Positions 26,831 to 38,195 of a DNA stretch of 64,000 nucleotides are shown piece after piece; positions within the stretch are counted from its first letter, which is position 1; each line of letters opens with the position of its first letter. Under the pieces are notes generated by a model that was given only the letters and a program-made list of their open reading frames with translations, made no database searches and was not told the DNA's origin. The position numbers were made by a program, and so were the translations under genes. The stretch spans positions 215,279 through 279,278 of the forward strand of contig CH003098.1 in assembly GCA_000149265.1 (NCBI GenBank), given 5' to 3'. This stretch comes from Ciona savignyi (Eukaryota > Chordata > Ascidiacea > Phlebobranchia > Cionidae).

Positions 26831-27469
26831 ATTTACGTCATGTTAGCTACCACATTAAAAAGGGTTTTCGATGCATATACTCCTGAACGATCTCTGACGG
26901 ACAATAAGACACCTCTATCATGCGTTTAAGAATAATATAAACTTGTAAAATTTTGATAATTTTTTAGAGTAATTACAAAATTGATTACATTTTTAACATC
27001 TTTGGTTATCATCATACATAATTACTTAAAATTTAGGAAATTAGGTTGGGCGCTATGATCTCTAGATTATAATGGACAAAAACAATATGTGTTCCTTTTT
27101 TAAAGGAAACCCATAAATATCGACGTCGGAAATGGAGAAAATTCGTTATTACTATTTAATTACCTGTTTTTTTCATAAATTCCCCTAAATCGAACCCAAA
27201 TGGCCGGGACACAGCAAATTAATAGTAGCTGATATCCCGTAAAGTTTTAATTCGATTAAACTTCTGCGTGATTTTATAAAGCATTACAAAGTAGACTAAT
27301 TACTATACTTATCTATAAGTGGGGTTAAGTTTTTTTTGTGAATTTAACGAAAAAATGATTAGAGATTGGTATGGGGTTCTTGAAACAATTTTGTTCTTCT
27401 TGAAATTTTGTTACGATTTTTATTGACAATGGCTGTTTTGATAGTGTTTTATAGTTTCTTTTTTTAGAT

Positions 27470-29065
27470 GAAAATTATTCTTCGACACAAGAAAATTATC
27501 AGCATATGGAAGTTTTGATATGACGAGCGCATGACCTACTTTTAGAATAGTAGGCCTAGTTGTAAATATCCACAGGCATATTGTTCCAAAATTACTGGAA
27601 GAATATAAGCTGCCGCGTCGTATGAATATTACGTTTCAGCGCATATAACTAGAAGATCCATATATTTCCAACGAAAATTAAAGACGAAATGGTTACCCTC
27701 AGTTAAATATATCATGTCTAACACTTTACCGGGTGAAGTCTTACAGGCAGTTGTTAAATCGGAGATATATAAACAAGAGATGTCTTGTTTATATATCTCC
27801 GGTTAAATGTATTGTGAAAAGTTTTAAAGTGAATATGATGTTTTCGCAAGCTTTTTGTTTGGATTAAACTTATTTTTGTATCAGTTAAGTCTCGAGCTGT
27901 TTGTATAAGTCTAGATTTCATATTTTGGAGGAATTCCAGATTATTTTAAAATCGTTAATATTAAATAAATTGAGTTTTTTAGGATTTTGAATTTAGAATC
28001 AATTCCTCGGGGAAAAATAGAACATACACACAAGGACCATGTATGTTAAAATATATAGTAATTTTATCTTCAATATATGGTTAAAGAGAAACTTAAAAAT
28101 TGTTTTGACACAACGAAATTGTTTACAAGATCAGCCTATAGAAGTATTCATATGACCTGCGCATAAACAATGTTTAGTACAGTCGTTGTAGATGTCAACC
28201 ACATATTGTTTCAAAATTACTGGAAATGTATATACGACATCGCGCCAAAAAGGGGCGTTTAATTCGTTTAATAAAGACGGCGAGTATTACTTTGTCCCGT
28301 TTTCCAACCCGTAATAGCAAGAATGCCCTGGAAAAAATAACCGAATCTATACAATTACAATTCACTATTACATGCATTGTAGATAGATGTTTAAAACCGT
28401 ATCGTCAATAAACGCGAAATGGAAGGCGTTTTATTTGATATTCTTCCTATGTTCATACTGCCAAATCGTCTTATTGTTAGTCAGCAAATCACTAATTTAC
28501 ATTACTCGACAGATCCGCCCTCCCGAACATAAAATTATATTTAATCGTTAAAACGCTTTCTGAATCAATTTTCAAAACGTTTTAAAATGAAAAGCATGTG
28601 TATACTGTGACTAAAACGATTTTTATTTGCCGGTCTGGCGTCAAATATAACGCTTATACTCAGTTCATATTTTTAGAATTCGGGTTTCGCTGATTGGCAA
28701 ACTCTGGGGGTAATTTTATTTTCTATGTATGGTAAAAGGGAAAATTCAAATTGAAAATTGTTCTTAGACACAATGAAATTGTTTATAAGATCACCATATA
28801 GAAGTATTTATGTAACCCGCGCATAAACTATGTTTAGTATACAGTCGTTGTAGATGTCAACCACATATTGTTACAAAATTACTAGAAATGTGTAGGACAC
28901 CGTGTCGTAAAGGGGTGTTTCAGTTCGTACAAAGAAAGACGGTATGTATTACTTCGAACTTTGTTTCAACATGTCCAAATAAAAAAGATCTCCTCTATAT
29001 TTAGCACGAAAACGAAATACCGAATGATTACTCTTAGTTAATTATATCATGTTTATTACATTTCT
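27470..29065 (+). repeat. Three-fold direct repeat upstream of the fibrinogen-domain gene
   Basis: Three related stretches start near 27470, 28100 and 28760. Each holds an ACACAA-GAAATTG-type opening, AGATC, ATAGAAGTATT, GCGCATAAAC or GCGCATGACC, GTCGTTGTAGATGTCAACC or a diverged version, ATATTGTT-CAAAATTACT-GAA, then a CGTCGTA or CGTGTCGTA block. The second and third are closest to each other. The first and third also share a following AGTTAATTATATCATGT-type block. Spacing is about 640-660 bases. The repeats stop just before the next gene. Confidence 0.65.
27760..27801. other. Perfect 19-bp hairpin with 4-base loop
   Basis: CGGAGATATATAAACAAGA at 27760-27778 and its exact complement at 27783-27801 are separated by GATG. 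Perfect pairing at this length is unlikely by chance in old DNA. It sits at the end of the first of the three upstream repeats and is not seen in the other two. Confidence 0.75.
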
Positions 29066-29146
29066 AGGTATAGACTTACAGGAAGTTATCAAATGTTGTG
29101 CACGTTTTATCGTTGAGGTTTGGTGCAATATTTCTTTCCTCCAACT

Positions 29147-30775
29147 ATGAAATTCTTTGTGCTGTTGACCGTCCTCTGCAGTTTTAACTTTGCTGTCCCA
29201 GGTAACTTTTATTTTCTAACTAAACAGGAATGTTTTGTTCACCCCAACCTTACAGAGCAGCCTATGTCCTATGGAGGAAGCTCTGAGTTGCAATCGGATT
29301 CAAAATTTGCAAAGCGAAAGGCGTTTGTTAAGTACAACATGTGTTTGCATGATGTCCCTATTTTCGTCAACGCAACAGCAAGGCCCCAAGATCCAAACCT
29401 TCCTCACAACTTTAACGTGACCTTGGTGAAAATATCTCTTTTCGGCTTTTTGTTTGAACTCGCGCGAACGGACGAGCATGTAGGATGGAACACGATGCTG
29501 ATTGTGAATTGGATGCTTTATACAGGTGAGCAAGCTTTGGTGATTACTGGTGATTTAAACGAACAAACTAGAGTCTAAAATTACATTAAATATATACGAC
29601 GCAATGTAAAGTTTAATGATTCCAATACTTGTTATTGCTAAATTACTTCTTGGTTAAGGACCACCGACCAGTTGCAAGGAAGCATTGCGGTTTGGACGAA
29701 CCGAAACTGGAATTCAACGCATATATAACCCGAGGAATCAACAAACTTTGGAAGTTTACTGCGATCAAACTACTGATGGCGGCGGTTGGCTGGTCGGTGA
29801 AGCTTTGATGATTGTTTTGTAATCGGATAAGAATTTGTGTTTTTCTGATATAATAATAATTCTTGTCTGGAAAACCGCTCGGTGCCGTTAACTCGTACCC
29901 ACAGTCGGGTATCCGCAACAATTTGTTTATAAAGCAGATCGATTTATAATTATAAATCATATACTTTAAGGTACATGTTATTTAACCAGTATTTTCTGCG
30001 AAGTGGTAGGACATTAACGATTTTTTTAAAAAAAACAAGCATTTAAGTATGGCTGAAAAACATACTATTTAGGTATTCCAGCGTCGGACTGATGGCTCTG
30101 AAAACTTCTATCGAACGTGGGCGGAATATCAGGAAATGTTTGGAAACTTTTCAAACGAATTCTGGTTGGGTGGGTGTTGTTTTGATTTAATTATTTTTCC
30201 AGATAAAATAGTTATTGCTCTTTTTCTAAACGTAGGAAATGAAAATCTTCACGCTTTAACCAAAACCGGAGATTATGAATTAAGGGTCGAATTGGAAGAT
30301 TGTGAAAACGTAACCAAATTTGCAAAATTTAGGTAAGGTATTTAGTGTGTAATTATAATCAGTTTGATAATAGAAACATTATAAACAGCTCCTTTTCCAT
30401 CGGTTCCGTCCAAGCAAAATATACTTTGGCAGTCTCCGGCTACTCTGGTGACGCAGGTAACAACATAAATGAAATACAGTTGTTAAATTCCTAATCCTTT
30501 TATACGTCATATCTACAGGTGATTCGCTTAGTCATCATAACGGAAAAAAATTCACAACAAAGGACATGGATAACGATGGGCGCAGCGGTGGAAATTGTGC
30601 TGTGGACTATCATGGAGCCTGGTGGTACGTCAACTGTTACCGATCCAACTTGAACGGGGAGTACTTGAAATGCCAAACGTCGACTCAGCGGGCTTCCAGT
30701 TGGTATTTATTTCGTGGCTACCGATACTCACTGAAGTTTATCGAGATGAAGTTCAGACCAATAGGGGCCCAGTAA
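29147..30775 (+). CDS. Secreted fibrinogen-related domain protein
   Basis: Six exons, 29147-29525, 29659-29792, 30073-30169, 30236-30332, 30389-30456 and 30519-30775, join in frame to 343 residues. The start at 29147 gives a signal peptide ([19 protein letters not shown]). Residues about 25-126 form an amino-terminal region with three N-glycosylation sites and an [17 protein letters not shown] segment that recalls H-type-lectin-like beta-sandwich modules; this is inference. Residues about 132-340 are a fibrinogen-related domain: [36 protein letters not shown], the [18 protein letters not shown] block, [15 protein letters not shown], calcium-site [13 protein letters not shown], then [16 protein letters not shown]. 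Such proteins (ficolins, tachylectins, FIBCD1, angiopoietins) bind sugars or acetyl groups in innate recognition or act as ligands; no collagen or coiled-coil stretch is seen here, so it is not a classical ficolin. An ATTAAA lies at 30846. The exon 2 donor, GTCGGT, is weak, but the joined GGGWLVFQRR motif supports it. Confidence 0.87.
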
Positions 30776-31519
30776 CAGGATAAACCACACCTTACACGTA
30801 AACCAAATATATACAATTCTTGCAAGTATTATTATACACCTTTCAATTAAATTTTGACACTTTATTGGGTTAATACAGCACAGTATTAACACGCGTGTTT
30901 TCTGTACGCATGTATGCCGCGTGTACGCATGCATGCCGCGTGTACGAAACAGTCACATCGCTATGACATACATATTGTTACATACTGTAAATTACTTGGT
31001 TTTACCGTCACTTGTACTTTTACTTTGTTTACTGTCAACGTCACACTGTTACTTCGGTTAAACAATGAATTTGACCATATTTGGACTTCATGTGGCTTAC
31101 GGCGTCGATTCAGGCGCGGTTATCGCGATATTGGATTTTATAACCATTCCGATATTATAACCAAAATGGCCTGATCCCGCCTACTGTATATACAAAAACA
31201 CGGTCTTGGCAACCAGCTCCTCTTGGGTTCGAAATTGACTCCGGAAAAATGCGATGTTTGTGACCGAACGATAACAATTGCCGACGGATCGAACTGTAGA
31301 AGATTAATGAGTCGTTTACTTTGACTTTATTCAACTGCATGTTCAGTTTATTGCAACATAATTCTGATTTATTTAGAATAATGTTTTAATGTTAATATTT
31401 GTGGTTGCGTATTACTTTTCTGTTTTTATAGCTCAGTTGATAACTCATTTCCGGTGTATCCAATCAAACCTAAAGCATACCTCTTGTACTAACATGTGTT
31501 CTATATAAACCCTTTAAAG
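30776..31519. other. Intergenic, short tandem and SINE remnant
   Basis: Holds an imperfect doublet of GTACGCATG-ATGCCGCGT at about 30904-30945 and a SINE-B-like 3' half at 31185-31250 (TATACAAAAACACGGTCTTG, then GGGTTCGAAATTGACTCCGG). No gene recognised. Confidence 0.45.
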
Positions 31520-32058
31520 CAGTGGTTCCCAACCTGGGGGTCGCGACCCCCAAAGGGGTCGCAAAGCATGTTAAAGGGGGTCGCGAAGCTGTTGCTAATG
31601 TAAGAACAAGGGTAACTGTCAATAGGACTGGATGCTTCGGTACGCTCGTAGTATGTGCTCTATCCTGTGCATAATTTTCCATTGAGACATTTCATTCGGA
31701 TTGCTTTGTAGCACAATATTATTGCATCAGTATGCGTCCACTGTGATGTCATAAACTATATGACCACTTGACTGTAAACGTGCAATAGCTGCAAATTGGA
31801 ACTCTATTATAAGGGAAGTAGCTTAGTATATTACACAACAGAAATCAGTCAAGACTTGGAATTGGTAAAGATAGTTAAGGGGAGGCTTAGCTGCAGACCT
31901 ACAAGGTCAACGATCGCACTGATTTGTTAATAAATGCAAGTAAAACATTTTTGTGCTAACTTTCTAATTTTGCATTTAGGATAGAATATAAGTGTGGGTC
32001 ACGGAATCTTCGAAAAATTTTAAGAGGGTCACCAAGACAAAAAGGTTGGGAACCACTG
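31520..32058. mobile_element. hAT-type MITE, 539 bp
   Basis: Ends CAGTGGTTCCCAACCTGGGG and, in reverse complement from the right, CAGTGGTTCCCAACCTTTTT. A perfect 8-bp target duplication CTTTAAAG lies at 31512-31519 and 32059-32066. The GGGGGTCGCGACCCCCAAAG palindrome near the left end is a known style in hAT non-autonomous elements. There is no transposase remnant. Confidence 0.93.
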
Positions 32059-32159
32059 CTTTAAAGTAATAGAGAACTCGGAATAAAGTAGATTAATTCA
32101 TTGTTTAAATACTTTTAATTAGTTTTGTTGGTTAAGCACTTTGTTCCTACCTGTTGTAT

Positions 32160-33230
32160 TATACGTGACTGTTATTCATACTACAAAAAAAAAGTTTTGC
32201 AAAAAAAATGTTTTTCCTACTTAATTTTAATTATTTATAAAATGCAATATTGTTTTGCAAAAAACATGTTTTTTTCTAATTAATTGTAATTAATTATTTA
32301 TTTATATATTTTATTTTTACTTAATATACTTTTAAATGCCTTGGTAAGTGTTGCACTTGAAACTTTTTAGTGGAATTTTATTTTTGGGGTTTTTCTTTTT
32401 CCACTGTGGCCCCTACTTTCCGGGCCACCCCTTCTCCTAAAGATGACTCCCCCATTGCACGGGTATCTTTACCGCACACTTTTCTTCGAGGCTTAGTGTT
32501 ATCTTATTTTTTTATTTTTCATTTGGGTTTAGCGGCCACGTCTAATTTTACCGGATTTAAATAATTTATTGAACAAAAAAATGTTTTTCTACTTAATTTT
32601 TACTTTTATTTATTTTAGTTTTTACTTTTTTTCCACTGTGGCACACTTTCCGGGCCATCCCTTCTCCTAAAGTATTTTTTTTTTATTTTTAATTTGGGTT
32701 TAGCGGCCACGTCTAATTTTACCGGATTTAAATAATTTATTGCTTGTTTTTTAGACGTGTTCTAACGACTGTCGTTTTGCCGTTTTTTCCCGTTTTCCAA
32801 TTTTTTTTCAAAAATTCTGATTTATGTTTTCATCGTGCAAACAAAAAATAAACTAAACTAATAGTGCAATAATGTTTTGAACAAACATTTTTTTTCTACT
32901 TAATTTTTAATTTTTATTTATTTAATTTTTCCTTTTTTGCCACTGTGGCACACTTTCCGGGCCTCCCCTTCTCCTAAAGTCGCCTCCTCCCATTTCACCG
33001 GTCGCTTTACTTCGAGGCTTGGTGTAATTTTTACTAAACATTTTTTTTCATTTTTGTTTATTCATTTTTTTATGTGGGTTTAGCGGCCACGTCTAAATAC
33101 ACCGAAACTTAATAATTGATTGCACTTTATAGACGTGTTTTAACGACTGTCGTTTTTCCCGTTTTCCAATATTTAACATAAGTTCTTCTTCGTGTTTTTA
33201 TCGTGGAAACAAAAACTAAACTAAATAAAA
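32160..33230. repeat. T-rich block with repeated three-part units
   Basis: Three imperfect units share up to three segments: a C-rich box (CACTGTGGCACACTTTCCGG, then CTTCTCCTAAAG) near 32400, 32632 and 32942; a second box (GGGTTTAGCGGCCACGTCTA) near 32526, 32694 and 33064; and a third (TAGACGTGTT-TAACGACTGTCG, then AAACTAAACTAA) near 32752 and 33133. CACGTCTA and TAGACGTG are inverted copies of each other. Parts recur at 15528, 54965-55095 and 56250-56300, so it is a dispersed family. No coding capacity; family unknown. Confidence 0.55.
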
Positions 33231-33249
33231 TGCTCCTGTCATGACTGGC

Positions 33250-33500
33250 CTTATCATGTACGACTGATTGGGTGAAATTGTGCGTCGTCTATTAACCGAA
33301 GTGTTACAGGTTCGAAACTGATCACTAGCTAGTCGAATTGTGTGGTTGGGCAGGGCAATGAACGGAATTGCATACACCTAGCGGGATAATAGCTTATACC
33401 AAATTGAAGAAACGTGTGAACCATATACAACACACTGCAATAACTCCGGTAACTTTATAATGGGCGCAAGGTGGTCTGACAATTGCCCATGTCTGTCTGT
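33250..33500 (+). repeat. tRNA-derived SINE copy (SINE-A)
   Basis: TGTTACAGGTTCGAAACTGATCACTAGCTAG gives the B-box region (GGTTCGAAACT), followed by GGCAGGGCAATGAACGG, GAAGAAACGTGTGAACC, CACACTGCAATAACTCCGG and GGGCGCAAGGTGGTCTGACA. It is nearly full length but lacks the usual tail. Confidence 0.75.
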
Positions 33501-33610
33501 GATCGCTAAAAAGTGTTTAAATTAAAATGAACTTTTAGATAAGGTAGGTATAATTACTTTGATATGTCAAAACCTCGGAATTTACCTTTGGGGAATCCCC
33601 CGGTCTCAAA

Positions 33611-33642
33611 CACACCACACACACACACACATATATATATAT
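33611..33642. repeat. CA/TA microsatellite
   Basis: About 20 bases of mostly CA repeats run directly into about seven TA units. Nothing functional can be inferred. Confidence 0.9.
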
Positions 33643-33644
33643 AG

Positions 33645-35100
33645 TTCAAATATGTTTGTTTTACAAATGGTGGTGGTTAACGCTTTCTAGTTTAATATAT
33701 ATGATTTTCATTATAACTACTGCCCGCTCGCTAAAAATATTAGAAAAGAGTAACTAAATTACTTTTTAGCTGTGTAGTTAGTTACATATACCTAATAATG
33801 GTGGTAACTGCAATAGATCATTGACACAACTCCTTAAAATTTCTTCATTTCAAAATATCAATTAAAAAATTAAATAGTTTCTGCCAGTTATTGGCTTAAA
33901 AACATGTTCAAAAACCCCATACCACTTAAGCAGTTGTTGTTCATGGCAATAATGTTGTAGCTAATGCTAACAATTGCCTTATGAAAAGCAGTAAAGTTGG
34001 TTGGTCAGGCAGAACTTCGTGAACCAGGAATATACCACCCACCAATGTAAAATTATACTTGAAATGACTTGATCATTTTGTAAATTTAAAACAAAAATCC
34101 ACCTTTTGACACGTTATGTCCTTAATACAATATTCTCTAACTTAGGTATTAAAATAATTAACTCTGATTAATTTCGCCACTAACCCTGGTTATTTCTGTG
34201 GTTATATGATACAACCGCTGTACGCGTACTTTGTTAAGATTGGAAATGGTTCTTAAGAGTTACAGGACTGAGAGGAAGCTTATACATTCCGTATTTCTGG
34301 TTAGTTATATTGGAAACGCAGCAACATGGCAGATTAATCAAAGTTTACTGGAATTTCTTTTACCCACGGGCTTTTTCTACTGGTGTCTTACGTTACCTTA
34401 CACAGCTGGTGTAACGTAACGTGTAGCTAAATTAACCTAATATGATCACCCTCGGTCAGATTAAGGTTACGTACGTAATATTTTACAAACGTACATAATT
34501 TAGTTACGTGTGAATCAATTTGGCTTTAATTGCCAACCACACACAACTAAACTGGAAAGATGATTTAAATTAACAATAATACTTCCATCAAGTGTTTTAA
34601 ACAATCACACAACGGACAAAATATATTTTAATATACCAAATATACTTATACTGTAAGGTTCACGGTCTATATTCAAATCTACTTAACAGAAGGTTAATTT
34701 CTATAGTACGACTTGCCCAAACAAAATTCTAGTGCAAATAGTTTAACTAAAACTGTTCGGGCGTTTTTTGAACACGAAGCAGGGACAACTAAGTTCATTA
34801 CTATTACCTACTAACTACTTGGTGCTCATTAACATATATGCCACCCAGCCTAATCTTTTTATTTCAATTTTCTTTCAATTCTACTAAATTATGATGTGGT
34901 TCAGCGCGTTTAAAAGTTACCTCTATGAATTCTTTTCTCTGTGCTATATGGTCTGTTGCTTGAAGAAACAAAATACTGTCCATACTTCACCCACAAATAT
35001 AAAGTGGAAGTGAAAGAGGAGACATATCTTCCAAAAAGCGGAACCTTTCAACGGTTGACTGGTTTAATTAAAAGAAACCTGCTCTCACGTGATAGCTTTT
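33645..35100. other. Gene-free stretch
   Basis: AT-rich, no open frame with family features; the single frame at 34231-34419 is short and unsupported. No element ends found. Confidence 0.5.
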
Positions 35101-35104
35101 CGTC

Positions 35105-35215
35105 CGGCCCGTTGGTCTAGCGAAGGAAGAAACGTGTCAAGGTGATCTGACGATTGCCCGTGTGTTAACCACCTTGGTTTTTCCTATCCACGGGGATAAA
35201 CATGAATATACTCCT
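35105..35215 (+). repeat. SINE-A 3' fragment
   Basis: CCGTTGGTCTAGCGAAG joins directly to AAGAAACGTGTCAAGGTGATCTGACGATTG-type tail sequence, so this copy has lost its middle. It ends with GTGTTAACCACCTTGG and CTCCTCCTCC. Confidence 0.65.
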
Positions 35216-35389
35216 CCTCCTCCTTTATATGACGGGACATATTTACATACAGTCAAGTGAGTATGAACAGGTATTGTTTTTATGGATTAAAGTTTATCAG
35301 GCAAAACAGGCTCGTCACTTTAACCGTTCTTATAGAAATGTGTACATGCCCTCCACACGACTGTTTGCAGTCATGTTTCATACAATTTC

Positions 35390-35680
35390 TATCCGACCGG
35401 TTAGTCTGGTGGTTGAGTGCTTCGCCTTACAGCCAAAGGGTTGCAGGTGCGAAACTAGTCGCTAGCTAGTTGGTTGTGTTCTTAGGCAAGGCACTTAACG
35501 GACATTGCCTTAACCCAGCAGATTAATAGGTTCTACTCTAAATGAATGAACGTGTGAATCATACAAAACACACTACAATAGCTCCTGTAATCTGATAGTG
35601 GGCGCAAGGTGATCTGACGATTGCCCTTGTGTTAACCTCCTTGGTTTTCCCATCAACACGAATATTCTATCCTATCCTAT
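35390..35680 (+). repeat. Full-length tRNA-derived SINE (SINE-A reference copy)
   Basis: Best copy in the window. A-box region GGTTAGTCTGGTGGTTGAGT, B box region GTTGCAGGTGCGAAACTAG, then GGCAAGGCACTTAACGGACA, CAGATTAATAGGTTCTAC, CACACTACAATAGCTCCTG, GATCTGACGATTGCCCTTG, GTTAACCTCCTTGGTTTTCC and a tail of TATCC repeats (CTATCCTATCCTATC). Polymerase III boxes at one end and a short-repeat tail at the other are the normal SINE plan; a LINE partner was not found here. Confidence 0.88.
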
Positions 35681-35985
35681 CTCATGTTATTTACCACAGC
35701 TCTAACTATTGGTATTCTTTGTTACTTGGTTAATTTCATGCAAGAGCGACGTTTGTTTATTTTACTGTATTTGCCAAACTAGAATATGTTATATTATAGA
35801 TCTTTTGATATATTACTTTCGCATTTTAAACTTTATTTAAATAAGGTGTCAGGTTCGAATATAATGCTTGAAGTTAACTGCCGATTTAGCGAAGGTATCA
35901 AAGAGAACGGGCGCGGACGGTTCTGTACAATGCAAAGTTACCGACACTTTAAGTCACGTGATGCAAGTATTTGCGATAACGTGAC

Positions 35986-36469
35986 CAGGGTTGCCATTTG
36001 GCCTTTTTCACGGCCAAATTTCAGAAATTTGGCCGTACCAAAATCGTCCCGGCCGCAAAAAAAATAGTTTGGCCGTGCGGAAAAATCTGGCCGAATTTGG
36101 CCGTATACGCATATTGTCAAGTTTTTGGCCGAAGTGTCATATTATTTTTACGCTACAGTAGAAATAAAGGAAAAAGAGAGACAGTATATGGAAATAAATT
36201 AATATCAACTGTCTCATTTCCAAATCACAAAGCTGATTATGACGTTTTAAAATAAAATAATAACTGTAGGTATTCCTATATAGTGTATGAACGGGTTCGA
36301 CAAATCTGGAGGAAATCAAAATTATACAATTTTTCAACAAATAAAGAGATAAATAGCCCAATTGGCTAAATTAAATAGGTTATTTTGCAGTTTATACAAA
36401 TTGGCCGAATTTTGGCCGTAAAGCAAAAACAGTTTGGCCGTAAAGCGTACTTTCCGTCTGGCAACCCTG
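35986..36469. mobile_element. hAT-type MITE, 484 bp
   Basis: Inverted ends CAGGGTTGCCATTTGGCC and, in reverse complement from the right, CAGGGTTGCCAGACGGAAAG. A perfect 8-bp duplication AACGTGAC lies at 35978-35985 and 36470-36477. TTTGGCCGTA-type motifs repeat several times inside both ends. It is absent from the matching place in the other arm of the inverted duplication. Confidence 0.93.
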
Positions 36470-37114
36470 AACGTGACATCATTCTTTGGCAAAAACCGCT
36501 CATCCATGACGCCTCGAGCAGCGCTGGTCAAGCGATTATGTCGTATTCGTCACTAGTTATTCAAGCCCCTGGGGAAGTAAAGTAGTTGGTTTTATAAGAA
36601 AGGCTGTAACGGGTTTGGCGTTTGTCTTCTCAGAGTTAATGACACAGACGGTGCAAGATGGAAAACAGTTGTGTGTTGTACAGGAAGTTAGTTGCCAATC
36701 AGTCAGAACTTGCGAAACGCAAACTTTCTATTTTCGTATCGCGCTGTAATTATGACTTCTCTTCGACTCCGAAGAAAAGGTTTTTGATTTTACTTTGTTA
36801 GCTTTTTTTCTGCATAACGCTGGTGACAGACATGTATGCCCTTCAGGTCATTAGGTATAACGCGTTATCTAATCAGGTTAAAACATTTAAGAATACCAAT
36901 TTGTATGCTCGTAGTTTGCGCGCGACTTTCAGCTATGGTCACGTTATCTTCCAGTTAAGTAGGAGCCCTAACTCAATACCACACAGCTTCTCTTTGTTGT
37001 TTAAGGTTTTGGGTCAGTTTTCTGCGATGCTATTTTAGCAGACATGTAATGTAATCATCCCTTTATAAGGTTTATTTAATCTTGGTTTGTAATATTAATA
37101 TGTTTTCTACTTAA

Positions 37115-38195
37115 CTCTTTCCGTCCCAACTCGCCATATATGGCGAGTTGGTGGGAAAACATGGTATCCCGCCTGTACATAAATGGATACAAATCTAAAA
37201 AACGATTTCTTCGCAATGCGTAATGGTAGACACCTCAGCTATGGCTCATTCGATCAAGTAAACCCTATATTTTATTCTCTGTAATTTTCGTGGAGAAATA
37301 TTAAAAATGCGAGGAGTGATAGCCTTTCTTTTTCAAGGCTTCGCCTCTTATTTCTATCGATTTTACACGAATTTACAAGTGACTAACTCAGCCAATAGGA
37401 GTCGCGTTAACTTGCGGAGAAGCTCTTTTTGTCAAGCAAGTCTTTCTTTACATTCTCTGTGAATTTCGTGCCGTTGAGAAAAAAAGGAGAGCGTTGGTGA
37501 CGTTTTCGCAGCAGGCGTTTATGCTTCGTGTTCACCAAAGCATGAATCCAGCTGGGCCTGCTGAGCGCACGATAAAGAAAAAGGCGGCGAGACTAGCTAG
37601 TTCGGTGTGCCCTGCTTTGAAGAATATTGGATATAGTATTTGTGTTTGTTTGCTTTTGTATGCCCTTTTTACACTTCCTTCACTGCTCTTATTTATACTT
37701 TTTACTATTTTAGTTCTACAAAACTAAAAACTTCAATGCGTTTTGGTTCAATTTTTCATAATATAGTTAGAATAAAGGAAAATTTCAATTAGGAATAGTA
37801 AAAAAACTACTGAAGATACAAATACAGTTCAAATTTTCCTGAGTACAAAAACTATTAGACAATCTACATTCCAATTTTCATATCATTTGGGCATACCAAT
37901 AATTAGTGAGTATTTCGTTTGTCAGTGCACCTCAAAATTTTCAAAGTCGAGCAGAATTTTCTTTACATAAAAAGTGGTGTTCACTAAAGTTTACATAATA
38001 TATTCTTTATTGGAGGTAGATTCTAGGTGTGCGGTTTGTTTAACAGAGGGATAAATTATCTTTCCAACCATACTAAATATTAAATCATAGCATAAATTTG
38101 AGAAAAACTGTGCTAATTTGAAAATGACCAAAAATTGTAAAAAACACTGCGGGACAGCATGTTTAAATTAATGCATTTGGCCGGGAGTGAAAGAG
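37115..38195. mobile_element. piggyBac-like non-autonomous element, 1.08 kb
   Basis: Flanked by TTAA at 37111-37114 and 38196-38199, with inverted ends CTCTTTCCGTCCC and CTCTTTCACTCCC. A perfect 22-bp palindrome centred on CGCCATATATGGCG lies just inside the left end (37128-37149), a layout seen in several piggyBac families. TTAA duplication is the superfamily hallmark, though short matching ends leave some doubt. No transposase is recognised; a 77-codon open frame at 37494-37727 matches nothing I know. Confidence 0.65.

Noticed and set aside
28226-28411. Overlapping 60-codon frames on both strands
   Set aside because: They lie inside the second of the three upstream repeats, are not kept in the other copies and show no coding pattern.
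29120-29146. Earlier start for the fibrinogen-domain protein
   Set aside because: The upstream codon is TTG; the ATG at 29147 gives a clean signal peptide.
29200-29230. A possible 29-base intron (GTAACT to AACAG) in exon 1 of the fibrinogen-domain gene
   Set aside because: Too short for the spliceosome and the read-through stays in frame.
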